A stretch of DNA of 64,000 bases from Pseudomonas sp. BCA17 (GTDB lineage: Bacteria; Pseudomonadota; Gammaproteobacteria; Pseudomonadales; Pseudomonadaceae). The stretch lies in assembly GCF_004519405.1 (NCBI RefSeq), contig NZ_SGWI01000003.1, forward strand, positions 620,001 to 684,000, written 5' to 3'. Each line of letters starts with the position of its first letter. Within the stretch, counting starts at the first letter, position 1. The translations under genes were made by a program, and so were the position numbers. Positions 34,030-41,214 of the stretch are shown here, in pieces. The notes beneath the pieces were generated by a model. The model made no database searches, was not told the origin of the DNA, and worked only from the letters and a program-made list of their open reading frames with translations.

Positions 34030-34917
34030 TTAATCCGATAACAGCTGTTGTATGCGCTGGTCCTTCTCCTTCCAGAGCTGGTTCACCCAGTTCTGGACGG
34101 TCTGGCGAAAGGCCGGATCGTTCTCGTAATCCCCCTGCCACAACGCCGGGTCCAGTTCGCGGGTACGGATATCGATGATCACTTTCGGCACCGCGCCGCT
34201 GATCAAATCCCAGAACCCCGGAATCTTCTGCTGCGGATAGACCACCGTCACGTCGAGGATCGCGTCCAGCTGTTCGCCCATGGCCGCCAATACAAATGCC
34301 ACGCCGCCCGCCTTGGGCTTGAGCAGCCGCGTGAAGGGCGAATCCTGCTGCTTGTGTTTGGCCTTGCTGAAGCGCGTGCCTTCCAGGTAGTTGACCACCG
34401 TCACCGGCTGGCGCTTGAACAGTTCGCAAGCCTGCCGGGTGATCTTCAAGTCCTGCCCCGCCAATTCCGGGTGCTTGGCCAGGAACGCCTTGGTGTAGCG
34501 CTTCATGAACGGGTAATCCAGCGCCCACCAGGCCAGGCCCAGGAAGGGTACCCAGACCAGTTCTTTTTTAAGGAAGAACTTGAAGAACGGCGTGCGTCGG
34601 TTCAACGCCTGGATCAGCGCCGGGATATCGACCCAGGATTGATGGTTGCCGATGACCAGGTAGGAGGTGTCACCGCGCAGGTCATCACCGCCGCGAATGT
34701 CCCATTGGGTCGGGATGCACAGCGAAAAGATCAGTTTGTCGATCTCGGCCCAGGTTTCGGCAATCCACATCACCGCCCATGAGGCGTAGTCGCGAAAGCG
34801 ACCGGGGGCCACCAGTTTGAGTAGGGCAAACACCATCAACGGTCCGAACAGCACCAGGGTGTTGAGTAATAACAGCAGTGTGACAAAACAGCCGGTGAGC
34901 AGGCGGCGCATAAGCAA
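34030..34917 (-). CDS. PlsC-family 1-acyl-glycerol-phosphate acyltransferase (YihG-like)
   Basis: A 295-residue membrane protein. N-terminal helix LLTGCFVTLLLLLNTLVLFGPLMVFALL, then acyltransferase motif NHQSWVDIPAL (NHxxxxD, ~93), LGLAWWALDYPFMKR, and YLEGTRFSKAKH (EGTR, ~178). This form without a PlsC housekeeping context matches the YihG/inner-membrane acyltransferase group that modifies phospholipid acyl chains. It is monocistronic. Confidence 0.83.
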   Translation of the reverse strand: MLMRRLLTGCFVTLLLLLNTLVLFGPLMVFALLKLVAPGRFRDYASWAVMWIAETWAEIDKLIFSLCIPTQWDIRGGDDLRGDTSYLVIGNHQSWVDIPALIQALNRRTPFFKFFLKKELVWVPFLGLAWWALDYPFMKRYTKAFLAKHPELAGQDLKITRQACELFKRQPVTVVNYLEGTRFSKAKHKQQDSPFTRLLKPKAGGVAFVLAAMGEQLDAILDVTVVYPQQKIPGFWDLISGAVPKVIIDIRTRELDPALWQGDYENDPAFRQTVQNWVNQLWKEKDQRIQQLLSD

Positions 34918-35083
34918 CTCTTGGAATTGTCTGGGCGGGCCATGATAAGCAAGCTGAGTCTAGAGGCCAAATCGCATCTTGCCGGACGAATGTTTCACAA
35001 TGTGCCGGGTATGGTTGAGTGAGCTAACTCAGCAGCACTTTTGCGGTCTAGAATCCGCCTACTTCTTTCGAGGAAATCATTCC

Positions 35084-35584
35084 GTGAAACTGCTCCTTGC
35101 CTCGCTCGCCCTGGTCGCCTTGCCTGTCATGGCTGCCGAACCGACCCTCTACGGTCGTTACGAATACATTCAGTTGCCGGAGATCGGCCAAACCTTCAAG
35201 GCCAAGATGGACACCGGTGCACTGACCGCGTCGCTGTCGGCGCGCAACATCGAAACCTTCCAGCGTGACGGCGACGACTGGGTACGCTTCCGCCTCGGTG
35301 GCAAGGAGGCGAGCGACAAGGTGTTTGAACACAAGGTGTCGCGTATCAGCAAGATCAAAAGTCGCGCCGATGAGGACGAGGACAAGGACGACGCCACAGT
35401 GGCCAAGCGCCCGGTCATCGACCTGGAGATGTGCCTGGGCAACGTCAAGCGCACGGTCGAGGTCAACCTCACCGACCGCAGCAGCTTCAATTACCCGCTG
35501 TTGATCGGCGCCAAGGCGTTGCGTGAATTCGGCGCAGCGGTAAACCCGGCCCGCCGTTACACTGCCGACAAACCCGACTGCTGA
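35084..35584 (+). CDS. Periplasmic retropepsin-like protease (RimK-associated/DUF zinc-protease PF05618 type)
   Basis: A 166-residue protein starting at GTG 35084 with AGGAA 8 bases upstream. A signal peptide (MKLLLASLALVALPVMAAE) precedes the aspartic-protease-like FKAKMDTGALTASLSARNIETF, which holds the D-T-G-A motif. The family is often labelled ATP-dependent zinc protease but carries the retropepsin D-T-G signature. It is 8 bp before creB, so it is probably co-transcribed with creBC; PAO1 keeps a homologue in the same place. The substrate is unknown. Confidence 0.78.
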   Translation: MKLLLASLALVALPVMAAEPTLYGRYEYIQLPEIGQTFKAKMDTGALTASLSARNIETFQRDGDDWVRFRLGGKEASDKVFEHKVSRISKIKSRADEDEDKDDATVAKRPVIDLEMCLGNVKRTVEVNLTDRSSFNYPLLIGAKALREFGAAVNPARRYTADKPDC

Positions 35585-35592
35585 TCGAGCCC

Positions 35593-36261
35593 ATGCCGCA
35601 CATCCTGATTGTCGAAGACGAAGCGGCGATTGCCGATACGCTGATATTCGCCTTGCAAGGCGAGGGCTTCGGCACCACGTGGCTGAGTCTTGGCCAGGAG
35701 GCGTTGGCTTATCAACGCCAGACCCCGGCGGACCTGATCATCCTCGACATCGGGCTGCCGGACATCAGTGGCTTTGAAACCTGCAAGCAACTGCGCCGCT
35801 TCACGGAAGTGCCGGTGATGTTTCTAAGTGCCCGGGATGGTGAAATCGACCGAGTGGTGGGGCTGGAGATCGGCGCCGACGATTATGTGGTCAAGCCGTT
35901 CAGCCCTCGGGAAGTGGCTGCGCGGGTCAAGGCGATTCTCAAACGGGTCGGCCCCAGCGTGGCGCCGACTTCATTCCAGGTGGACCTGGAGCGCATGCAG
36001 ATTCAGTATCGCGGCCAGCCGCTAAGCCTGACTCGGCACGAGTTTCGCCTCTTGCACAGCCTTCTGGAGCAGCCCGAACGCGTCTTCAGCCGCGAGCAGT
36101 TGCTCGATGCAGTGGGTGTAGCCGCCGATGCCGGCTACGAGCGCAATATCGACAGCCATATCAAAAGCCTGCGTAGCAAGCTGCGCAGCATCGCGGCGGA
36201 TGCCGAACCGATCCAGACCCATCGTGGCCTGGGCTACAGCTACAGTCCGGGCCATAGCTGA
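35593..36261 (+). CDS. creB: CreB response regulator
   Basis: A 222-residue OmpR-type regulator. Receiver domain residues 1-115: E8-D9, phospho-acceptor D52 (IILDIGLPD), and DDYVVKPFS with the conserved lysine. C-terminal winged helix ~130-222 (LTRHEFRLLHSLLEQPERVFSREQLLDAVG ... RNIDSHIKSLRSKL). It is partnered with CreC. In Pseudomonas and Aeromonas CreBC responds to PBP4 inhibition and affects beta-lactam resistance and biofilm. The stop overlaps the creC start by one base. Confidence 0.92.
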   Translation: MPHILIVEDEAAIADTLIFALQGEGFGTTWLSLGQEALAYQRQTPADLIILDIGLPDISGFETCKQLRRFTEVPVMFLSARDGEIDRVVGLEIGADDYVVKPFSPREVAARVKAILKRVGPSVAPTSFQVDLERMQIQYRGQPLSLTRHEFRLLHSLLEQPERVFSREQLLDAVGVAADAGYERNIDSHIKSLRSKLRSIAADAEPIQTHRGLGYSYSPGHS

Positions 36262-37700
36262 TGCGCCTGGGGCTGCGGATCTTCCTGGTGTACGCCTTGT
36301 TTATCGGCCTGACCGGTTATTTCGTGCTCAACACGGTGATGAAGGAAATCCGCCCCGGCGTGCGACAGTCCACCGAAGAGACCCTGGTGGACACCGCCAA
36401 CCTGCTGGCCGAGATCCTGCGTGATGACGTCAGGAACGGCACTCTCGGCGAGAGCCATTGGCCGCAGTTACTCAAGGCCTACGGCAATCGCCAGCCAGGC
36501 GCGACCATCTGGGGGCTGCCGAAGAATCAGGTCAACCACCGCATTTACGTAACCGACGCCAAGGGCATCGTGCTGCTCGACTCCAGCGGCGAAGCGGTGG
36601 GCCAGGATTATTCGCAATGGAACGATGTGTACCTGACCTTGCGCGGTGAATACGGCGCCCGCTCCACCCGTAGCACGCCGGACGATCCGACGTCCTCGGT
36701 GATGCACGTCGGGGCGCCGATCCGCGACAACGGTCAGATCATCGGCGTGGTCACCGTGGCCAAGCCCAACAGCTCGTTGCAGCCCTATGTCGACCGCACC
36801 GAACGGCGCCTGCTGTGGTACGGCGCCGGGTTGGTGGTGCTGGGCCTGTTGCTCGGGGCTGTGTTGTCGTGGTGGCTAAGCGTCGCCCTGCGCCGTTTGA
36901 CGGCTTACGCAGAGGCTGTCAGCGAGGGGCGGCGTGCCGAGTTGCCGCATTACCGCGGCGGTGAACTCAAGCAGCTGTCCACGGCGGTGGAGCACATGCG
37001 CACGCAGTTGGAAGGCAAGGCCTACGTCGAACATTACGTACACACCTTGACCCATGAGTTGAAAAGCCCCTTGGCGGCGATACGCGGTGCGGCGGAGTTG
37101 CTGCAGGGCGATATGACCCGCGAGCAACAGCAGCGCTTCGTGGGCAATATCGACAGTGAAAGTGCACGCCTGCAGCAACTGATCGAACGGCTGCTGAACC
37201 TGGCACAAGTCGAGCAACGCCAGGGTCTGGAAGAACAGGCAAGCATCGTGCTGGCAGCGATGGTCGACGAGGTGCTCAAGGCGCAATGCGCGCGCATCGA
37301 AGGCGCGGGTTTGCGTATCGAGCAACTGATTGGCGCAGAAGTGAGGGTGTACGGCGAACCTTTCCTGTTACGCCAGGCCCTGGGCAATCTGCTGGATAAC
37401 GCTTTGGACTTCACGCCACCCGGTGGCGCCCTGCGATTCAGCGCACAGACACTGCACAACGACGTGCAGGTGAGCCTGTTCAACCAGGCGGCTCCCATTC
37501 CCGAGTATGCGCTGCCACGTTTGAGCGAACGCTTTTACTCACTTCCACGCCCGGGCAGCGGGCGCAAAAGCACCGGCCTGGGGCTCAATTTTGTTGAGGA
37601 AGTGATGAAGTTGCACGGCGGCGCGTTGCAGATCGGCAATGTGCCGGGCGGTGTGCAGGTGGTGCTGCATCTCCACACAGTCTCCACATTGCCTACATAA
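36261..37700 (+). CDS. creC: CreC sensor histidine kinase
   Basis: A 479-residue kinase. Transmembrane helix 1 (~4-28, IFLVYALFIGLTGYFVL), a periplasmic dCache-like sensor (~29-180), helix 2 (LLWYGAGLVVLGLLLGAVLSWWLS, ~183-206), HAMP-like linker, H-box HTLTHELKSPLAAIRGAAELLQ with H265, N-box LGNLLDNALDFTPPGG and G-box STGLGLNFVEEVMKLHGG. It phosphorylates CreB. ATG 36261 shares a base with the creB stop (TGATG). Confidence 0.92.
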   Translation: MRLGLRIFLVYALFIGLTGYFVLNTVMKEIRPGVRQSTEETLVDTANLLAEILRDDVRNGTLGESHWPQLLKAYGNRQPGATIWGLPKNQVNHRIYVTDAKGIVLLDSSGEAVGQDYSQWNDVYLTLRGEYGARSTRSTPDDPTSSVMHVGAPIRDNGQIIGVVTVAKPNSSLQPYVDRTERRLLWYGAGLVVLGLLLGAVLSWWLSVALRRLTAYAEAVSEGRRAELPHYRGGELKQLSTAVEHMRTQLEGKAYVEHYVHTLTHELKSPLAAIRGAAELLQGDMTREQQQRFVGNIDSESARLQQLIERLLNLAQVEQRQGLEEQASIVLAAMVDEVLKAQCARIEGAGLRIEQLIGAEVRVYGEPFLLRQALGNLLDNALDFTPPGGALRFSAQTLHNDVQVSLFNQAAPIPEYALPRLSERFYSLPRPGSGRKSTGLGLNFVEEVMKLHGGALQIGNVPGGVQVVLHLHTVSTLPT

Positions 37701-37752
37701 ATCTCCCACACGCGTAACGCAGTCTCTCCCCATCAAAAACAGGGAGAGCCCC

Positions 37753-39126
37753 ATGAACCGCAGTCTGCTTTTCAAACTTGGCGCGATTGCGCTGCTGATG
37801 CTGTTGTTGCTGATTCCGCTGCTGATGATCAACGGCATTATCAGTGACCGCCAGCAGCTGCGCGACGGCGTATTGATGGACATCGCCCGCAGCTCCAGCT
37901 ACAGCCAGCGCCTCACGGGGCCGGTAATGGTGGTGCCCTACCGCAAGACCGTGCGTGAGTGGAAGCTCAATGAAAAGCTCAATAAGCGCTACGAAGAAAC
38001 CCGTGAGGAGCGCGGTCGTCTGTATTTCTTGCCGGATCGTTTCGAGCTCGACGGCAAGGTGCAGACCGAACTGCGTGCGCGAGGCATCTATCAGGCGCGG
38101 CTGTTCCATGCCGACAACCGTATCAACGGGCGTTTCGAGCTGCCTGCACAACTGGGCATCACCGAGGATTTTGCCGATTACCGCTTTGAAGCGGCGTTTC
38201 TGGCGGTAGGTATCAGCGATATTCGCGGCATCGAAAACGCATTGAAGCTTGAGCTGGGTAACCAGCGCCTGGACTTCGAGCCTGGTTCACAAGTGGACTG
38301 GCTGGGGGAGGGCGTCCACGTGACGCTGCCGGAGTTGGACAGCAAAAAACCAGGCATGGTGGATTTCGCTTTTGACCTGCGCCTGCAAGGCACCGAGCAA
38401 CTGCAAGTGGTCCCGGTGGGCAAGGTCAGCCAAGTGTCCCTGGCTTCCAACTGGCCGCATCCGAGCTTTATCGGCAACTTCCTCCCGGCCCAGCGTGAGG
38501 TCACCGACAAGGGTTTCACCGCCAACTGGCAGACCTCGTTTTTTTCCACCAACCTTGAACAAGCCCTGCAAACCTGCCTGGATGGCCAGGGCTGTAACGA
38601 CTTCAACAATCGCGGTTTCGGCGTGAACTTCATCGACCCGGTGGACCAGTACCTCAAGAGCGATCGCGCGATCAAATATGCACTGCTGTTTATCGCGCTG
38701 ACGTTTGCCGGGTTCTTTCTGTTCGAAGTGCTCAAGAGCTTGGCCGTACACCCGGTGCAGTACGCGCTGGTGGGGTTTGCGCTGGCGTTTTTCTACCTGC
38801 TGTTGCTGTCGTTGTCCGAGCACATTGGCTTCGCCATGGCTTACCTCATCTCCGCCGGTGCCTGCGTGTCGTTGATCGGCTTCTATGTGTGCCACGTGCT
38901 GCGCAGTGTCACCCATGGCCTGGGCTTCTCGGCAGGATTGGCGGCGTTGTATGGCTTGTTATATGGGCTGTTGAGTGCCGAGGATTACGCGTTGCTGATG
39001 GGCTCGCTGTTGCTGTTCGGGCTGTTGGGTACGGTGATGGTGCTGACGCGCAAATTGGACTGGTATGGCGTAGGCAAGCGTAAGCTCGTCGAGCCCTTGC
39101 AGTTTGACCTGGAGGCAGTGCAATGA
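37753..39126 (+). CDS. creD: CreD inner-membrane protein
   Basis: A 457-residue protein. N-terminal helix LGAIALLMLLLLIPLLMINGII, large periplasmic domain (~35-340), then five to six C-terminal helices (YALLFIALTFAGFFLFEVL onward). This is the CreD topology; its expression is a reporter of CreBC activity in several bacteria. The start at ATG 37753 has GGGAGAG upstream. I looked for a cre-tag (TTCAC pair) between creC and creD and found none convincing. Confidence 0.9.
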   Translation: MNRSLLFKLGAIALLMLLLLIPLLMINGIISDRQQLRDGVLMDIARSSSYSQRLTGPVMVVPYRKTVREWKLNEKLNKRYEETREERGRLYFLPDRFELDGKVQTELRARGIYQARLFHADNRINGRFELPAQLGITEDFADYRFEAAFLAVGISDIRGIENALKLELGNQRLDFEPGSQVDWLGEGVHVTLPELDSKKPGMVDFAFDLRLQGTEQLQVVPVGKVSQVSLASNWPHPSFIGNFLPAQREVTDKGFTANWQTSFFSTNLEQALQTCLDGQGCNDFNNRGFGVNFIDPVDQYLKSDRAIKYALLFIALTFAGFFLFEVLKSLAVHPVQYALVGFALAFFYLLLLSLSEHIGFAMAYLISAGACVSLIGFYVCHVLRSVTHGLGFSAGLAALYGLLYGLLSAEDYALLMGSLLLFGLLGTVMVLTRKLDWYGVGKRKLVEPLQFDLEAVQ

Positions 39127-39210
39127 TCGGCTTGCGTGAGGATCAGCACATCAAGGCGCAGTTGGTGGCGAGGATCATGGCCTTTCTTCCCCCGCCACCT
39201 GGGCACAGGG

Positions 39211-39840
39211 TCAAACCGGTGGCTGCGTCTCCAACATTGAAGGCCGCTGGCTGACTTCGGCGTACCAGGCGCCAAGCTGCGGGTTGTCGTGGCGCCATTG
39301 CAGGTCAGGGTGACGGAAGTCGAGGTAACCCAGGGCGCAGGCCACACTGATGGCGGCGATGTCGAAGTGGCTGGTCAGTTCGGCGATGGCATGCGCTTCA
39401 AGTTCGGCGAGGGTGCGGCGGATCTTGTTGCGCTGTTCGTCGAGCCACTGGTCCCAGTGCTTTTCCGCCGGCCGCATGGCGGTCTCGTAGCGCACCAGCA
39501 CGGCGGCATCCATGATGCCGTCGGCCATCGAGGCCAGTGTCAGGCGGCGCCACCGGGCGGAACCGTCGCGCGGGATCAGCGGGGTGCCGACGTGCTGGTG
39601 GTCGAAGTAGTCGAGGATCACTCGGCTGTCGTGCAGTACCGTGCCATCGGCCAGGCGCAGGGCCGGGATCTTGCCCACCGGGTTGTCTTGCACCAACTGC
39701 GCATCCGGGTTGACCGGTGTCGGCATGCTGCCTTGCAGCGTTACACGGTCCTGCTGGCCGGTTTCAGCCAACAGCACGCGAACCTTACGAACGAAGGGTG
39801 ACGCGGGGTTGTGGAACAAAGTCATGCTGGGAGCGGACAT
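39211..39840 (-). CDS. Glutathione S-transferase family protein
   Basis: A 209-residue cytosolic GST. N-terminal thioredoxin-like domain (MTLFHNPASPFVRKVRVLLAETG, cis-proline region DNPVGKIPALRLADGTVLHDSRVILDYF) and C-terminal helical domain (DFDIAAISVACALGYLDFRHPDLQWR). No catalytic cysteine follows the first strand, so serine/tyrosine chemistry is likely. ATG 39840 is preferred to one 6 bp upstream for its spacing to GAGGA. It lies convergent with creD; its substrate is unknown. Confidence 0.88.
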   Translation of the reverse strand: MSAPSMTLFHNPASPFVRKVRVLLAETGQQDRVTLQGSMPTPVNPDAQLVQDNPVGKIPALRLADGTVLHDSRVILDYFDHQHVGTPLIPRDGSARWRRLTLASMADGIMDAAVLVRYETAMRPAEKHWDQWLDEQRNKIRRTLAELEAHAIAELTSHFDIAAISVACALGYLDFRHPDLQWRHDNPQLGAWYAEVSQRPSMLETQPPV

Positions 39841-39875
39841 GGGCATTCCTCAAGAAAGGTCCGGGATAATCTATC

Positions 39876-40052
39876 TCACCGCTTGAGCAAGGCCCAAGTG
39901 CCAATTGCAGCGGGAATGCCCAACCCGACCCAACTGAGCGAATCCCACAGCCCATTCCCGAGCAACGCCGCAAACAACCCGGCCGCGCTGAGCAGGCCGA
40001 TCCCCAGCGGAAGGCCAAACACCTTCCAGAAATTCGACTGGCGCGGCTTCAT
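39876..40052 (-). CDS. 58-residue membrane protein coupled to the PepSY gene
   Basis: Short ORF, MKPRQSNFWKVFGLPLGIGL to AIGTWALLKR, with two hydrophobic helices (VFGLPLGIGLLSAAGLFAALLG and LSWVGLGIPAAIGTWALL). The start ATG overlaps the stop of the PepSY gene (ATGA), so translation is coupled. Small proteins of this kind often follow PepSY-TM ferric reductases in Pseudomonas; the role is unknown. Confidence 0.72.
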   Translation of the reverse strand: MKPRQSNFWKVFGLPLGIGLLSAAGLFAALLGNGLWDSLSWVGLGIPAAIGTWALLKR

Positions 40053-41152
40053 GCCTTACCCGCCTTGCGCCGTACGACCCACAGGTAAACTCCGCTGCCC
40101 AGCACGATGATCGTCAGCACATCCAGCGCTGCCCAGAGGATCTTCATCGGCATGCCGCCGTAATCACCGAAGTGCAGCGGTTGGGACAGGCCCATGGCGT
40201 CCATGTACCACGGCCGTTCGGCAATGGCGGTGACGGCCAGGGTGCTGGCGTCGATCAGTACCGGCGTGAGCAGGTGGGACGTCAGGTGTGTGCTGCCTTT
40301 CATGAACACCGCGTAATGGTGCTCGCTGGAAAAGCGTGTGCCGGGGAAAGCGATGAAGTCCGGTTCCATGCCGGGCGCGGCCTTGGCGGCAATCGCCAGC
40401 AGCTCCGTGGCCGGCGCACGTTGGGTCAACGGCGGGGCGTTTTTGTAAGGTTCGATCATCGCGCTGAGGCTGTCCTGGCGCCAGGCGGCGATGATCAGAT
40501 CGGCGCAGGCGCTGATCACACCGGTCACGCCCACCACCAGCGCCCAGGTCAGGGTGACCACGCCGATCAGGTTATGCAGGTCCAGCCAGCGCAGGCGGGT
40601 GGACTTGTCGTTGCGCACGGTGGCGAACTTCAAGCGGCGCATGAACGGCAGGTACAACACCGTGCCTGAGACAATCGCCAGCACAAACAGCACGCCCATG
40701 AATGCCAAGAGCAACTTGCCCGGCAGGCCGGCGAACATGTCCACATGCAGGCGCAGCAGGAACAACGTCAGCCCGCCGTTGGCCGCCGGGGTTTCCACGG
40801 CTTCACCGGTGCGGGCGTCGAGCATGAAGGTGTGGGACGAATTGGGCTCGGTGCCGGCCGTGGCGGCCATGATCGCTATCACGCCGTTCTTGTCGTCTTC
40901 GTCCCATGCCAGGTATTGCATGGCTTCGCCGGGGCGATGGGCCTGGGCCTTCGCCACCAGTTGCTGCAGATTCAGTTGGGGCGTATCGGCAGGCAGCTGC
41001 GCGAGTGTGGGCTCGTTGCCCAGCAGGTGGTCGATCTCATGGTGAAACACCAGCGGCAGGCCGGTGAGGGCGAGCAGCAACAGGAATACCGTGCAGATCA
41101 GGCTGGTCCAGGTGTGGATGAAGGACCAGCGGCGGATGGTTTTGCTTTTCAT
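40049..41152 (-). CDS. PepSY-associated transmembrane protein (putative siderophore-iron reductase)
   Basis: A 367-residue protein with four helices: SFIHTWTSLICTVFLLLLALTGLPLVFHH (~10-38), LLLAFMGVLFVLAIVSGTVLYLPFM, LIGVVTLTWALVVGVTGVISA and ILWAALDVLTIIVLGSGVYLWVVRRK. Conserved histidines occur in these helices (IHTW, HHEIDH, LDLHNL). PepSY-TM proteins such as FpvG/FoxB reduce iron from siderophores taken up by neighbouring TonB receptors. It lies 62 bp downstream of the receptor gene, so a joint iron-regulated unit is likely. Confidence 0.85.
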   Translation of the reverse strand: MKSKTIRRWSFIHTWTSLICTVFLLLLALTGLPLVFHHEIDHLLGNEPTLAQLPADTPQLNLQQLVAKAQAHRPGEAMQYLAWDEDDKNGVIAIMAATAGTEPNSSHTFMLDARTGEAVETPAANGGLTLFLLRLHVDMFAGLPGKLLLAFMGVLFVLAIVSGTVLYLPFMRRLKFATVRNDKSTRLRWLDLHNLIGVVTLTWALVVGVTGVISACADLIIAAWRQDSLSAMIEPYKNAPPLTQRAPATELLAIAAKAAPGMEPDFIAFPGTRFSSEHHYAVFMKGSTHLTSHLLTPVLIDASTLAVTAIAERPWYMDAMGLSQPLHFGDYGGMPMKILWAALDVLTIIVLGSGVYLWVVRRKAGKA

Positions 41153-41214
41153 TTTCTAGCCTTCAGACACGCCCAAGCCGCCCCGAAGGACGGCCTGGTG
41201 GTTAACTCAGCCGA

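Noticed and set aside
37700..37752. cre-tag (TTCAC pair) upstream of creD
   Set aside because: Searched by eye in the creC-creD gap; no pair with the right spacing.
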